Below, piece by piece: positions 1 to 11,466 of a stretch of 64,000 bases of DNA. Below the pieces are notes generated by a model. It was not told where the DNA came from and searched no databases. It saw nothing but the letters and a program-made list of their open reading frames with translations. The first letter of the stretch is position 1, and every line of letters begins with the position of its first letter. The translations under genes and the position numbers were made by a program. This stretch comes from Adiantum capillus-veneris (taxonomy: Eukaryota > Streptophyta > Polypodiopsida > Polypodiales > Pteridaceae): contig CM043944.1 of the NCBI GenBank assembly GCA_014529385.2, positions 85,837,884 through 85,901,883 of the forward strand, in the 5' to 3' direction.

Positions 1-480
1 ATTTCTCTTTCAATTATAAGGTTACTTACACAAAAATGTGTACCTATGTGAAATGGATAACAACTAGTGTACCAATTTACCAGGATAACAGGATAGCAGT
101 ACCAGTACTACCAGTACCAGTACTGGCACTGAAAATCTGAGATTGGTACCAGTACAGTGTATCAGACTGTAAAATTTTTTTTAAAACGATGTAATTGGCT
201 ACCAAAGTCTCTTGAAATTTCTATTTTAATTATAAGGTTACTTACACAAAAAGGTTACCTATGTGAAATGGATAATAGCTAGTGTATCAATTTACCAGGA
301 AAGCTGGATAGTAGTACCAGTACTGGCACTGAAAATCGGATATTGGTACCAGTATCAATATATCAGATTGTTAAAAGTTTGTTTATAATGGTGTAATCAA
401 CTACCAAAGTTTCTTGAAATTTATATTTAAATTATAAGGTTACTTGCACAAAAAAGTTGTACCTTTGTGACATGGATAAC
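1..480. repeat. Tandem repeat of about 210 bp, 2.3 copies
   Basis: The same unit starts near 1, 217 and 419 (periods 216 and 202). Each unit opens with an ATTT-rich stretch followed by AATTATAAGGTTACTT and later carries the phrase GTGAAATGGATAA. The middle of the unit has smaller AGTACCAGTACT steps. The copies differ by small indels and substitutions, so the array is old. No coding potential is seen. Confidence 0.8.
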
Positions 481-798
481 AATTAGGATGCCCATGCATC
501 ACCTACATACAGAGCCAATGATAACAAAATGTTGTGTTTTTTCTATGGGTGCAAGTGAGGGCTACTCTCTTTGGTTCAGTTTTTTAGGTGCTTAACTGTT
601 TGGAATATTGGCAGTTGATTTGAAGTTTGTGAAGGAGCTTCTTCCTTTTGGATGGGGTCTTGTACCAACCTGAAGTTATTCATTTGTACAAAATTAGGCT
701 ATCTAAGTTTGTTTTGTATAATAAACCTTGTATTTATTTGGGTACCTTGGTCTTTGAATATGTATATCTTCGTCTGTGGGTAATATAAATAAATAACT

Positions 799-801
<3 letters not shown>
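481..801. other. No recognised gene
   Basis: This unique-looking stretch lies between the tandem repeat and the AC microsatellite. I see no conserved coding frame, RNA gene or terminal repeat. Confidence 0.5.
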
Positions 802-884
<83 letters not shown>

Positions 885-893
885 TACACACAC
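802..893. repeat. (AC)n microsatellite, about 46 units
   Basis: A nearly pure AC run with one CGCAT interruption near 881-885. Cysteine/valine reading frames across it are artefacts of the dinucleotide repeat. Confidence 0.97.
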
Positions 894-945
894 TTTGGTA
901 CTATAGTATTCTTGTTGGTTTTTTAAAACAAACCACACCCTCCAG

Positions 946-995
<50 letters not shown>
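946..995. repeat. Poly-C homopolymer, 50 bases
   Basis: An uninterrupted run of C about 50 bp after the AC microsatellite. The exact length may be affected by sequencing or polishing. Confidence 0.9.
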
Positions 996-3058
996 ACTTT
1001 GATCTAGCCCGGAAACAACTGGGTTGCATTAAGGTTACTACTTAAAATGCCATTACTATTTAGCAAGACCATGGGCATAGCCCTTGTTATTAAACTAAGG
1101 ATCTTATTAAAGATATCTTTCTCCGGCATGGCCGAGCGTGATTGCATTCTCCCTCTTCATCAAACCATGAAGGCGGCCTCTCCATCTTTGATGTGGATCT
1201 CCCCACTCATGGGTATCTGCGCGCCGAATAAAGCTACCACACACACACACACACACACATAGTCTCCAGGAAGGCGGCACGACTCACTTATGGCTCCCAC
1301 TCAGAGGACTGGCAGTCCCTCCTCCTTCCACTATTTAAACAGCTGAGGGTGCATTTGTGCCCCTCACATAGGCAGAGTTGTTCTATCATGTTTTTTTTGA
1401 AAAACTTACTGCTTGCTTCACAAAAGGAGCTATGGAGCTCACCACTCAGGTTTCTCAGGTTTTTTTCCACCCTTGCTCACTTCGCTAATGGTTGTGTTGG
1501 AATTTTTTGCTATAGTTTTGCATTGAGCATTCATATGTTATTGGTTAGCACAGTAAGGTAAGTATTAACAAATGTTGGACAATGGCATGGTAGCGGTATA
1601 TACCTTGCTGCAGGCATCTACTGCTTGTGATCATGTGGTGTAAGGACTAGTGTTTTTAACAACTGTCGTTAACTATTTTTTACTATCATGCTATGTGCAG
1701 CAAGGTTCAGAATTACTCCTATGATTGATATGTGGTCTTGGTTTTACCATGATACCTTGGAACTTTTTAGCCTCTGCAGCTTCTTTCTGTTTGCAAACTG
1801 TGTTGGTACATACCGTCTGACTGGTTTTTTAAAAATAAAATGGGGTTGATCTTGGCAGTTTTAACACCGGAAGCAGCGGGGACTATGGGATACTGGGCAT
1901 CTGAGTTGGAACTATCGTTTTTTCCTTAGCCGTTTGCATGGTAAAACCCACTCTTCTGGGTTACTAATGTTAAAAAAAGGGTTTTCTTGGTGCACTGAAT
2001 TGGAAGGTAAGTATACGGCCGTTTGGCTTGACATTTGTATGGTAAGCATCCGATCTGGGCTTGGAAAGGGGTTACACTTTGGAGGAGTATTCTATCCTAC
2101 AACTGGTACTGTAATTGGTATGATTGGGTATCATCATGTTGGTCACTTCTGCAATCTATTAAAACCCTTTGTATAAAGAGGCGTATGGAATTTTAAAAAA
2201 AAAACCATATACACTTTGACCCTTGTACAAGGTAAGTTGGTTACTTACTCTATATCTTGGAGGGAATATGGTTCCATGGCATTCATAAGAACTGATCAGT
2301 ACTAATTTGGATTATTCGAGGCAATTTAATATGGTATTGGCATTCACTTTTTAGTCGGTGTTTTTAGACGGGCTATGCCGCTACCTTTTGGCTAGCTATG
2401 AGATAGTGATCTATTTTTTTAGGAAGAATTGAACTCCACTTGAGGAAAAACAAAAACATTATCAGTTCTTAACTTAGAACCTACTCGATAATAAGAATTT
2501 CGTTTTGGTTACTAATTAAACCTCATTAATCCGACGGAGTATAACTCAAGTACTTTGTTTTTTGGAAGGAATATGCCACTTGGGGTTAAAGAAAAGAGGG
2601 GAAATCTGATACTTGGATTAGGAGAGATATAGTTTCTCTTTGACTAGAAACACTGTGAAAATATATATAAATGATTTACTTTGGACTTAGATTATAAAAG
2701 GTAAAAAAGTTTTGTAAGATGGACATGGATAACAACTGGTATAGTCCATTGATACCTGTAAAACACATCCAAGGCTAACGAAATTGTTGTCTTGTTTGGA
2801 TGGATGCAGTTAAGGACTCTATCTTATCTTGGAAGGTTTTTTTGACTTTGGCAAGCTATCCTACATTGGATGGACTACTCATAATTTGGAAAGTTCCTTT
2901 ACTATCTGCATACTGAAAGGGGATCTCTTTCCTACAAACATTGTACTTAAATGATTCTAATACTGAGTTGTTTTTGTACTTATCTATTCTTTGTTCCATT
3001 GCCAGTTGTCTTTTGAATGTAAAAATTTAATTATGTCTTATTATCTAAGATTTAATAG

Positions 3059-3059
<1 letters not shown>
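996..3059. other. No recognised gene
   Basis: About 2 kb without a recognisable protein, RNA gene or element end. A short (AC)11 tract lies at about 1237-1259. The longest open frame (1934-2176, plus) resembles no family I know. Poly-T and poly-A runs are frequent, as in plant intergenic or intronic DNA. Confidence 0.45.

Positions 3060-3127
<68 letters not shown>
3060..3127. repeat. (AC)34 microsatellite
   Basis: A pure AC run followed by a short CTT-rich stretch (about 3140-3170). Confidence 0.97.
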
Positions 3128-3128
<1 letters not shown>

Positions 3129-4239
3129 ATGAGTACCTTCTCTTCTTCTTCTACTCCTTCTTCTTCTTCACGGCAAAACACGCTCCTTCACTTTCACTTC
3201 ACTTCATTTCACTTTACATGTATTATATTTATAAAATATATACAATAAACACTTATAACAAGTATATAATTAAACAAACTCGACACATAACAATTATATA
3301 TTTCAAATAACTAAACACTTATAGAATAATATATACATATTAAACACTTACAAAATATATATAAACAATAATAAAAATATATATATATTGAACACTTCTA
3401 TCAAAATATACACTTGTGTTCACACACACACACACACACACACGTGTGTACACACACCAGTTGGAGGCACTATTAGACTGCATTATATGTAGTCCTTGAA
3501 CCACCATCTAGAAATTAAAAGGCCCATCAAATTTGACGCCAAATTCAACTGGCAAGCACAAAATTATAGTTTGTACATATTAAAAAATTATAATCTACCA
3601 GTTTGAATGCACATACATTCACAACCGTCATATATTAAATGACGTACCTTTTGGAGTGATCATTACATTTATGGAATTTATGTCTTTTTTGTACTATAAT
3701 TTTGGTCCTATCGTGTGGTAGATTAGTGAATGTACTTACATCCACAAACTTTGATTCAAAAAGCTTAAGCTTGGGGGAAATGGCATTATCTCTATTTGGC
3801 ATGATTTTTGACTTTATCGCATGCATATGCTGTGGACTTATTTGACTCTAATGACAGGCGCTGCGAACATAATTGACTCTGATGGCATGAGTTGTGGAAA
3901 GGGGATTTTTTTTGTTTGCATTTTCACGCCGTTATGCTGTCAGACTTTTGATAGCTTACCAATGTAGTCAAGGTTTAGAGTTTATTTGGCTAGTCGGAAG
4001 TTATATAAGCTTTGAATTGGTGTGCATAGTGATGTACAACTCTAGAATTTTACTTTGTCTCTCGAAAGATTTTAGAAGAGAAGTCATTCTCTCTCTATAT
4101 ATTTTATATTCTCTTCTTCCAATGGTAACGAACATATATACTATCTCTCTAGAATTTATACTTTCTCTCTCCATCAACCACACACATATGGAGTCTTATG
4201 ATGATTGAAGTTTACATTAAATAGATACTTTATGCTATG
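3128..4239. other. AT-rich intergenic stretch with small microsatellites
   Basis: No gene is recognised. There is a short AT run near 3376-3389 and an (AC)11 run near 3421-3443. A further T/C-rich segment follows at 4060-4190. Open frames here are short and of low complexity. Confidence 0.45.
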
Positions 4240-4800
4240 ACATATGTTTGGTTAAAAAAACTCAAAAGTTTGATGAAATGGTCAAAAAAACTTGAAATGA
4301 AAAACTCTCAAATGTTAAACCCTAGCTGCAATTGTGGTAGATGCAACCTCTTTCTTCTTGGCCTCTTTTGCCTTCAACTTAGGACATTGCTTTATGAAGT
4401 GATCATTAGCCTTGCAATGATGAAAACACATCTTCTTCTTGGATTTTTCATCAAAATTCCCAAACCAATTTCTTCTAGTAGAAGAACTAGATACAAGTGA
4501 TTTGCTACTCATTGAAGAACCATGAGAAGTGGCTACATTGCTATTACTACCGTTTCTTTGAGCAACAACCAAAGCCTATTCAATTGCATGCTATTTAGCC
4601 CTATTCTTTCTTGAAAGTGACTCTTGTAACAACAATGTGCAGAATGCATCAAACTTGATAGCTTGAGGGTTTCCTTGCGTCATAAGTCTCCAAGTACTAG
4701 CAAAAGTCTAGTAAGAATTTGGCAATGCAGTGAGAATAGTTTGCACAAGTAAACCGTCAAAAATAACTTCACTTGAGGTCAATCTGTTTGTTGCTACTAT
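4240..4800 (-). pseudogene. Ty1/copia-type gag relic with zinc knuckle
   Basis: Read on the minus strand, this gives a gag-like stretch. The upstream part reads LTALPNSYQTFASTW and then SLSRKNRAK, which fits the end of the helical gag region of copia elements. Next comes a serine-rich linker and a zinc knuckle at 4384-4428, C-x3-C-x4-H-x4-C (CFHHCKANDHFIKQC), then a lysine-rich tail. The knuckle has one residue more than the usual C-x2-C spacing. Stops interrupt the upstream part, and no protease, integrase or LTR is seen beside it. Gag packages the retrotransposon RNA; the copia assignment is by family resemblance. Confidence 0.65.
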
Positions 4801-5099
4801 GTGTCTCCCCTCCCAATACCTTGCCCCATCCCCCCCGCTTAACCTTCCATATCTCTTTGCTTTGCCCCCCCCCCCCCCCCCCCCCCCAACTTGCCCACTA
4901 CTACCTTTTCTCCTTAGTCTATCCCCTCCTTTGCCAATGTGCATCTCTTGCTACTTTCCCCCCATGCTGCCCCTCACTCTCCCGCTTCTTTGTCAACATC
5001 CTTCATTGCCGTCAGTGGCCCCATCCCCCCCATGATACTATGTTGTGACTTTGCTGTGAGAGTAATGCCTTTTTGACATTGCTTTCCAATGCTCTTTCA
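4801..5099. repeat. Pyrimidine-rich stretch with poly-C tract
   Basis: The plus strand is dominated by C and T, with 23 consecutive C at 4865-4887 and several shorter C runs. Proline-rich frames on the plus strand and glycine-rich frames on the minus strand follow from this composition. Confidence 0.7.
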
Positions 5100-5379
5100 T
5101 AGGTTTGTCTTCACTTGTCCCTTTTATTCATAGAAGTAGCAGACACAGATGGAGGCTCATGCTCTACCCCAGAGGGACTCTCACAAAGCCCTCTCACTTG
5201 ACATTGCAAAGCCCACCATCTGACTTTCTCTCTCACTAACAGAGCAAGAGAGCCTTGTAGCAGAGGTGGAGTGCCTCTAGGAAACCTCCATCATCTGCAA
5301 GATCATTGACACCCAACCTAGTAGAGGGGAGGTGTGGGATCTCCTCTAGGTCTGCCTTTTAGCAGAGGTGGAAAAGATC

Positions 5380-6080
5380 ATCGATGTTCAGTTTCTTGAG
5401 CGTGGTTGCTATCAGATAGAGTTTGAGACATCCAAGATGGTTTCCAAGGTCATTGTGTGATGATTAGCCCCTTGGCCATCCGAGCTATCAGAGCACATTT
5501 TCAACAAAGGCAAAATGGATTTGACCCAACAACTGATGCTCTTGTCGAGGAGGCGGACCTACCCATCTCAGCCTTCTCCCCCAGCATGATGAGAGAGTAA
5601 CTCCCTTGACTTTTAAAGATAGGATCCAAGATTGGGATTGTCTTGGAGACACCTCGCACGACAACTTCTATCACTACCAAGGCAGGGGGCATACCTACAA
5701 TATGCGTTCTGATTTGAGACACCCACACCCTCTCAAAGGTTGTTTTACTACGTTCGGTGAGTGGTGGCTGGTTCCTCAGAGTGTGGAGTACTCGAGCCTC
5801 CAGGATTGAGAATGTCTTAGAGACACCTAACATGACAATTGCCAAGGCAGCATGCATTCCTACAATACGCATTCTGCTTCAAGACTCTTTTGAAGGTTGT
5901 TTTACTACCTTGGGTCACTGTTGATTGGTTACGTTAGAGTGTGGAGTACTCAGGCTTCTGAATCAGTGCTTCAATTGTTGAAAGATGGGCCATCTTGTGA
6001 AGGCCTATCCATGGAGGAGGCCTTGACTCACAGCATAGACCCAAACACAGTCTCCTAAGGTTGGCGAGGCCCAACAGGTA
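5380..6080 (+). pseudogene. LINE ORF1 relic with CCHC knuckle
   Basis: Plant L1-type ORF1 proteins bind the element RNA and usually carry a zinc knuckle. At 5967-6008 the plus strand reads C-F-N-C-stop-K-M-G-H-L-V-K-A-Y, the C-x2-C-x4-H-x4-C pattern with the final cysteine changed to tyrosine and a stop inside. Upstream, GCYQIEFE-like and VEEADLPISAFSPSM-like phrases are readable in shifting frames. An internal tandem duplication (about 5630-5955) interrupts the segment. No intact start or stop can be assigned. Confidence 0.55.
5630..5955 (+). repeat. Tandem duplication, about 175 bp x 2, within LINE ORF1
   Basis: Copy 1 begins at the phrase GATTGGGATTGTCTTGGAGA near 5630. Copy 2 begins at GATTGAGAATGTCTTAGAGA near 5804. 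Both run through CCTACAATA(T/C)GC and AAGGTTGTTTTACTAC. The copies differ by many substitutions and a shortened middle in copy 2. Confidence 0.7.
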
Positions 6081-7187
6081 GAGACACAGGGAGCGCTTAG
6101 GTAGGTTCTTCCTTCAAAATTGGTGCATAGGTAGAGGTAGACTGGGAGCAGGTCCGTGGTTGATGTCTCTAGGGACTACCACGTCAGCTCGACGCCCCTA
6201 GTGGGCGATCTGCGCCAGGTGGATAGCAGTGAGTTCTCGTAGGGAACCATTTTGACCCCTTATAGCTAGACGAGCCCATAGATAACCCTTCCACCTCAGA
6301 TTTTTCTTTGACATCCCTCCTCCTCCCTCTTTGCCCACTGCCCCTACCCTTCCATCTCCATCACCTCCACCTTCCCCATCCCTCCTCATTATCCACCTCC
6401 CATTCCACCCTCTAGCCCCTTGCTTCGTCATCCACTCCCTCTCCTTATTCATAGTTGGATCAAGGGATAGGACCTTCATTGATGACAACTTGGAGGTCTC
6501 TTGGTAGTGCTTTTCGCACGAGCCACCCGACGAGAGAGGAGCAGCCATTCCTACGGACGTCTCTATTGGTGCATATGTCACCTTTTGTAGCAGTTCCTTG
6601 AGGACTGACTAGTTTTGACATCCTTCATAGGTGGGACTTTTTTGCTTATGACTTCACACACTTTCTTGATGATTCTTATCCCAACTTTGAGGTGGATTGG
6701 TTTAGAGTCCATGTACTATTTCTAGTAACTAGAGGGGCATAATCCCTGGACACAATGGTTGGTCTCTTTTTCCCACTCTGTGGGCAGGGACCAGATTGAG
6801 TGGACTCTGGACTCAATGATGGACTTGCTTCAGGTTCAGGATCTTGAGTTATCTCATCACACAGGAGACTTGGGAGTGACAGATTTGATACAGACTCTAT
6901 GGCCGTTGGCCAAGTTCTCTGTGATGCCACCGGATATAGTAGGATGCAGGCACATTGTGGTACACTTCTTTGTTGACATATAGAGTACACCCTACTATGT
7001 ATATGTACATGAGGACTCTTGGACAAAGGATGTATCTTGACAGATGGCAAGTGCTTTCTAGGCTTGGGCTAGACAAACTCTACAGTCACGACTATCTCGG
7101 GGTCATTCGGATGCGGATTACTCCCCATCCAAGCTAGCTCAAAGATAGAAAGAGTGGCTGATATTACAACATCGATTTTTTCTCACT
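6081..7187 (+). other. LINE interior, no motif recognised
   Basis: This lies between the ORF1 knuckle and the endonuclease start of the same LINE relic, so it probably holds the ORF1 C-terminus and the ORF1-ORF2 junction. I cannot align any part with a known domain. A C/T-rich patch occurs at 6300-6440. Confidence 0.35.
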
Positions 7188-7666
7188 GACTCCGTGAGGA
7201 TAGTCTCATGGAATGTGCAAGGATTAGGTAGACCCCACTTTGCTTGTCGGAGGGGTTTCTTGCATCAGGAGCTTCAACGACGCCTTGTGGGTGGTATGAT
7301 TGCTATTCTTATGCTCTAGGAGCACCATCTTTGTGAGAGCCGCATTCAATGATGTGATTAGATTTTTTGCGGCTGTTATGAGACATTTTGGATAGCTACC
7401 TTTGGGCCTAGAGGCATCCAAGGAGGGGTACGTATGATTATTGCAGACTGTGGGAAGATGCATTATTGTGCCAGGAAAGGACCAATGGATTACTATGCAA
7501 GTTCAAGGTTGCCTCATGGTCTTCTTGAACATTTATGCACCCAATGTGGCAAGTGCACAAGTTGAGTTTTGGTCACATATTGTAGAGTCCTTGCCGCATG
7601 TAGAGCAGCGGTGTGTCAAAGGAGACTTCAACATGTTGGAGGACCCCAATAGGATTGAAGATAGCC

Positions 7667-7914
7667 ATGCTAATGTGCACGGGGATGAGTTGGTAGCATG
7701 TGAAAGTTTTATGTATGACCTTCATGATTTCAGATGTTTGGTAGTATGCAGACTTTGTGTTGCCCCCAGACAGCTTGCCTTTCTCTCACTCTGACTGCAG
7801 ATAAGGATGAGTGAATCTATCATGAATACATCACTTCTATGCAAGTGACCACATTTGTGACATGGGAGGACCTGATTTCATGCTTGTAGGGACTACATTT
7901 TCAAATCACGTGCC
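7667..7914 (+). repeat. First copy of a ~248-bp tandem duplication in the LINE endonuclease
   Basis: The phrase GCCATGCTAATGTGCACG begins this copy near 7667 and recurs near 7913. Both copies share the GTATGACCTT, TTGTGT(T/G)GCCCCCA and CTTTCTCTCACTCTGAC phrases. The second copy continues to 8051, is interrupted by the solo LTR, and resumes at 8802 with the GTGA-CACAT-TGTGACATGGGAGGACCTG section. The duplication therefore came before the LTR insertion. Confidence 0.75.
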
Positions 7915-8051
7915 ATGCTAATGTGCACGTGTCTCGGTTGGCAGCATGGGAACATTTATGTATGACCTTGAGGATTTTAGATGCTTGGCAGCATGAAGGA
8001 TTTGTGTGGCCCCCAAACAACTTTTCTTTCTCTCACTCTGACCGCAGAGTA

Positions 8052-8796
8052 TGTTAAGTATGGAGCCTGATTTACCCTTGTAATTTTTTGTGGTAAAAGC
8101 GCACATTTGTAAGGCCCCCATTATGAGGAGAAGCCATCGTGCATGAAGGAAAATCACTCACCGGAAACCAAAATTTTCACGGACAAGAATCAGGGGCAAC
8201 TTTAGAGGCCCTCCGCCCCCGAGACTTTTTTTTGCCGGAATATTCCCTTTCGCCAGAATATTATGGCCGGACGGTGGCCGGAAAGTGGTCGGAAAACAAC
8301 CGGTCGGTTGGCCAGTGGCCGGTGGCCGGTGGTCGGAAGTCAATGGCCGGTGGATGAATTCAAAAGCGGACTTGTCTTCTCAAGGGAGACCACACATGGG
8401 CGGATTGGAGGGTCCGATTTGGACTTATTCGCACAAGGGCGGCTACACATGGCTGTCTCTCATAAGAGAGGGCAGCCCTTTTGGCCTATAAAGGAGGCCA
8501 TTTCTACACACATTTCATAGTGTGAAGTTGATGCAACAAGGTGAGTGTGAGGTGGTGAGAGTGAAGCAAGGCGGGAGCTCTATCAAGGGTTTAATCCCTT
8601 TGTAAACTACTTCTTCTTTTGAAGTGCTAAAGCCATTGAGTGGCTGCTTTCCCGTGGACGTAGCCCACATTGGGTGAACCACGTATATCGTGTGTACTCT
8701 CTCTCTCTACTCTATAATCTCTTGTGTGTGAAATCTATCTCTCTCCATTAAGTAATCTACTAAAAAATCTATTTAGCTACGTCTTATTTTCTAACA
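8052..8796. mobile_element. Solo LTR, copia-type, 745 bp, with 5-bp target duplication
   Basis: The insertion begins TGTTAA and ends CTAACA, matching the TG...CA inverted termini of LTRs. It is flanked by GAGTA on both sides (8047-8051 and 8797-8801). Removing it rejoins LINE endonuclease sequence that is present uninterrupted in the neighbouring duplicate, so an empty site exists in this window. The interior holds GGCCGG-rich repeats (8265-8350), a TATAAA box at 8487-8492 and a CCACGTATATCGTGTGT segment of the kind seen in copia LTRs. No internal coding region is present, as expected after LTR-LTR recombination. Confidence 0.85.
8487..8492 (+). promoter_or_regulatory. Putative TATA box of the solo LTR
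   Basis: TATAAA sits in GGCCTATAAAGGAGGCC, about 435 bp from the LTR start. The position suits a U3/R border if the element is on the plus strand. Activity is inferred only. Confidence 0.35.
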
Positions 8797-9243
8797 GAGT
8801 AGGAGGAGAGAATCTGTCTTGGATAGATTGCTTCTATGCGAGTGATCACATCTGTGACATGGGAGGACCTGTCTACATTCTGGAAGGGACTACATTTTCA
8901 AATTACATGCCAGTAATTTTTACCGTGACAGATAGACAGAGGAGTGTTGCACATCCTTAAGAGGGTCTTGCTGGATCCAAATCTCAGAGAACGGGTGGTG
9001 GCACTTTGGATAGAGAGTTTGGGCACTCAAGCCACCCCTCTTGGTAAAGTGTCCTCTAGACTTATTAAGCTTAGTCGCTTTTTCCTCCAAGAGTCTGCAG
9101 ATCGCGGGCTGCAGCCAAGGAGAAGGAGAAGCATCTTCAATGGGACATTGCTTCCTTATAGTGGATGCAGGAGCACCACCCAAAGTGTCCTTGGTTGGAG
9201 GAGTAGATGCAGCAAGCTCAACAGGAGTAGATGTAGCAGGCTC

Positions 9244-9449
9244 AACAAGAGCTGAATAGCATTGAGGAGTGGTGTCATGAGTTTGCCTTTCATCAAGAGT
9301 TACTAGGGATTTCTTTGAGATTGTGGGGCCCCACCATGCACACACCAACAAGAGCTGAATAGCATTGAGGAGTGGTGTCATGAGTTTGCCTTTCATCAAG
9401 AGTTACTAGGGATTTCTTTGAGATTGTGGGGCCCCACCATGCACACACC
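9244..9449 (+). repeat. Perfect-looking tandem duplication, 103 bp x 2
   Basis: The segment starting AACAAGAGCTGAATAGCATT at 9244 repeats at 9347 with no difference I can find, ending at the phrase GCACACACCA. The near-perfect match implies a recent event within an old LINE relic. Confidence 0.9.
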
Positions 9450-10339
9450 AATGTTATCCAGTTGAGGACACCCAATGGGTTAGTTGCTTTAGAGCCTGAG
9501 GATATGCGTGCAATTGCTATTGACTTTTATCCTGATTTGTTGTCAATTGAGCCATACTCAGAGTGTCAGGATGCATGCAGAGAGTAGGTCTGAGCACATA
9601 AGGCTTGCCTTGTTATTGAGGAGGTACGCCAAAGACTAGAGCTGCCTCTCTAGCCAGAGGAGATCCATGAGGACTTCAGGGAACTCCCCAAGGTAGATAT
9701 CTAGGGGAGGATAGTTTGACTCCCAGGTTCTTCTTGGAGTAATGGTGGGATATGCTTGGTTTGGATTTTTGTAGCATCTACCATTACATTTTGCACACTA
9801 GAGAGATAGCTGACATCATGAGTGAGGGATTTTTATACCTTATTCCCAATGAGGAAGGCTCCTTGGATGAGATTAGATAGTAGAGATCCATCACCATTCT
9901 TAACCTACAAAATCTTAGCCAAGGCTCTGAGTTTGAGGATTCAATCTCTACTTAAGAGCATTACTCATGGGAACCAGACAAGTTTTTTCAAGGAGTGTAG
10001 TATCCTTGAAAACATTTTCACCTTTTGGGATGTACCTCCCTTGCACGTCTTTGAGGAGAGGATCTTGTGATACTCCTTCTTGATTTTGATAAGGCTTATG
10101 ATTTCTTGATTTTAGAAGTCTTATGATAGATTTGATTGAAATTTCTTGGAGGGAACTTTAAGTAGGATAGGGTTCTCAGATGCTTGAATCAGAGGCGTGT
10201 CATCCCTCTACAAATGTGCACACACTCAGGTGCTCTTGGCAGGGGGAAGGGGGGAACGCTTCATGCTCACACGCTCAGTTAGACAAGGTTTCCCTCTTTC
10301 CCCCTTCCTCTTTCTCTTCTATTCTGAGGTGATGAGTAG
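9450..10339 (+). pseudogene. LINE ORF2 reverse transcriptase relic (N-terminal half)
   Basis: Readable RT blocks in order are LTYKILAKALSLRIQSLLKS and SFFKECSILENIFTFWD near 9895-10040, a degenerate LLDFDKAYDFLDW motif A near 10065-10120, and SVRQGFPLSPFLF near 10277-10320. These are the hallmarks of non-LTR RT fingers and palm. Frameshifts separate the blocks. The YxDD motif is absent because the relic ends where a family-A LTR fragment joins at about 10340. The joint shares the short word GATGCTAG. Confidence 0.7.
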
Positions 10340-11466
10340 ATGCTAGTGGGGAATGAGGGTAGGGAAGAGGAAGAAGAAACATTCCATAGGAGAAAGAAGT
10401 AGTTCCTCACTTATCATCACTCTTCTTGCTAGCATACATAATAGCATAGTAATGAAGATGGAGAAGATGGCAAGCTTAAGCATTGAATCATGGCTCTTGG
10501 TTGGATTTGCATTCCATAGCCAAGAGTGTTGGTGTAGGCTCTCAACTTCTCTACTAGCTTGGATAAGGTGACGGAGCTTTTGCACTTTGCACTTTACACA
10601 ATCAGAGAGTGTGTGTGGGAGAGTATACCCCCCAAGCATGCCCCTAGATTCCTTGGTCGGCCCCCTCTTCTGGCTCATCTTTGAAGCTCATAAGGACCCT
10701 GCAAGCCTGGCCAATCACATGCAGAATGCTTATCAAGCAAAAAGGGTCTCCTTGGGACAAGTGCCCCCCTTTCCCCTTTGAGAGAGAGGACTTGATAAAT
10801 GCAAAAATAATTAATTAAATTATTTAAATTATCATTGAACCCCTTGGGAGGCTAACCAATAGGCTTTAGGCACACCATGAGGGAAACATGAAGAGGATCT
10901 TGACAAGTGTCCTATTAGCCTTCTTGGTCCTATTAGCTTGCCTTGTGTGAGGGTGTGTGTTCTCTCTCTAGCCCCTAGAATGAGGGCTCACCTCCCCTTG
11001 TGTAGGGAAACTTTGACTTTGTGGAACACAAGCACCTTAGTTACCAAGCACAACAAAGCACAGCAAGCTTGGGTAGTGTTCCCACAGGCACCTAAAGCTT
11101 CCTAATCGGCAAGCGTGACAAGCACCTCAAGCACCTTAGTCAGCAAGCACGAAAAGCACCTCAAGCTTAGGCCGCGTTCCCACCTCAAGCATAGCCCTAG
11201 CTTACCTAAGGTCAAAGGACTTTTAACACTAACCATTGAAGGTCTTTAATGAAGCTAACCCTAAGGTATTTAGGCTCCATTAGCTAGCCTTTCTCTTTGA
11301 TAGATCATCTCTCATTTGCACCCCTTTACCATTGGCCCCGTGTTGAGAAAGACCCGTAAGCACATGTCTATATTATAACTCTTGTTTCCATCTATTATCC
11401 CACATTCAATGATCAATTTAACATTAAAGAGTGATTTGGGTTGGATAGATATTAAATTTTATGACA
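10340..11466 (-). mobile_element. Family-A gypsy LTR, truncated at its left end
   Basis: It matches the full LTR at 34165-35839 from about position 420 of that copy to the end. The right end is the TATGACA boundary, followed by the polypurine-tract complement ACCTCTCTCTT and a hairpin. A minisatellite of AAGCACCTTAGTCAGCAAGCACGAC-like words lies at 11024-11190. Orientation follows the minus-strand pol at the right. Confidence 0.75.

Larger units (their letters stand above)
7188..8935 (+). pseudogene. LINE ORF2 endonuclease domain relic, interrupted by a solo LTR
   Basis: The apurinic-like endonuclease nicks target DNA to prime reverse transcription. It starts at 7188 with SVRIVSWNVQGLGRP; the Asn of WN is a conserved active-site residue. 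Further on, LNIYAPN and GDFNMLEDP (about 7618) supply the Asp and Asn of the GDxN motif. The C-terminal SDH motif appears as SNH near 7900 and SNY near 8900, so its Asp is lost in both copies. The segment holds a ~248-bp tandem duplication, and the second copy is split by the LTR at 8052-8796. Several frameshifts make it a pseudogene. Confidence 0.7.
5100..10339 (+). mobile_element. Decayed LINE (L1-type), plus strand
   Basis: Three LINE landmarks occur in the right order and orientation: an ORF1-type zinc knuckle (5967-6008), an endonuclease start with WNVQGLG (from 7188) and a GDFN motif (about 7618), and reverse transcriptase blocks (9828-10339). Frameshifts and stops are dense throughout. 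The body is broken by local duplications, by a solo LTR at 8052-8796, and at the right end by a family-A LTR fragment at about 10340, before the RT YxDD motif is reached. The left limit is uncertain. Confidence 0.7.

Noticed and set aside
699-938. Cysteine/valine repeat proteins across the AC microsatellite
   Set aside because: They are translations of a dinucleotide repeat in several frames and have no domain or start context.
1127-1165. tRNA-Ser-like D-arm words (GGCATGGCCGAGCG)
   Set aside because: No matching T-arm or acceptor stem downstream.
3061-3443. CRISPR-like regular array
   Set aside because: Repeats are pure dinucleotides without spacers, and the context is a plant-type nuclear genome.
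8920-9399. 159-codon minus-strand open frame
   Set aside because: It lies antisense to the LINE relic and is lengthened by the 103-bp duplication. No family resemblance.
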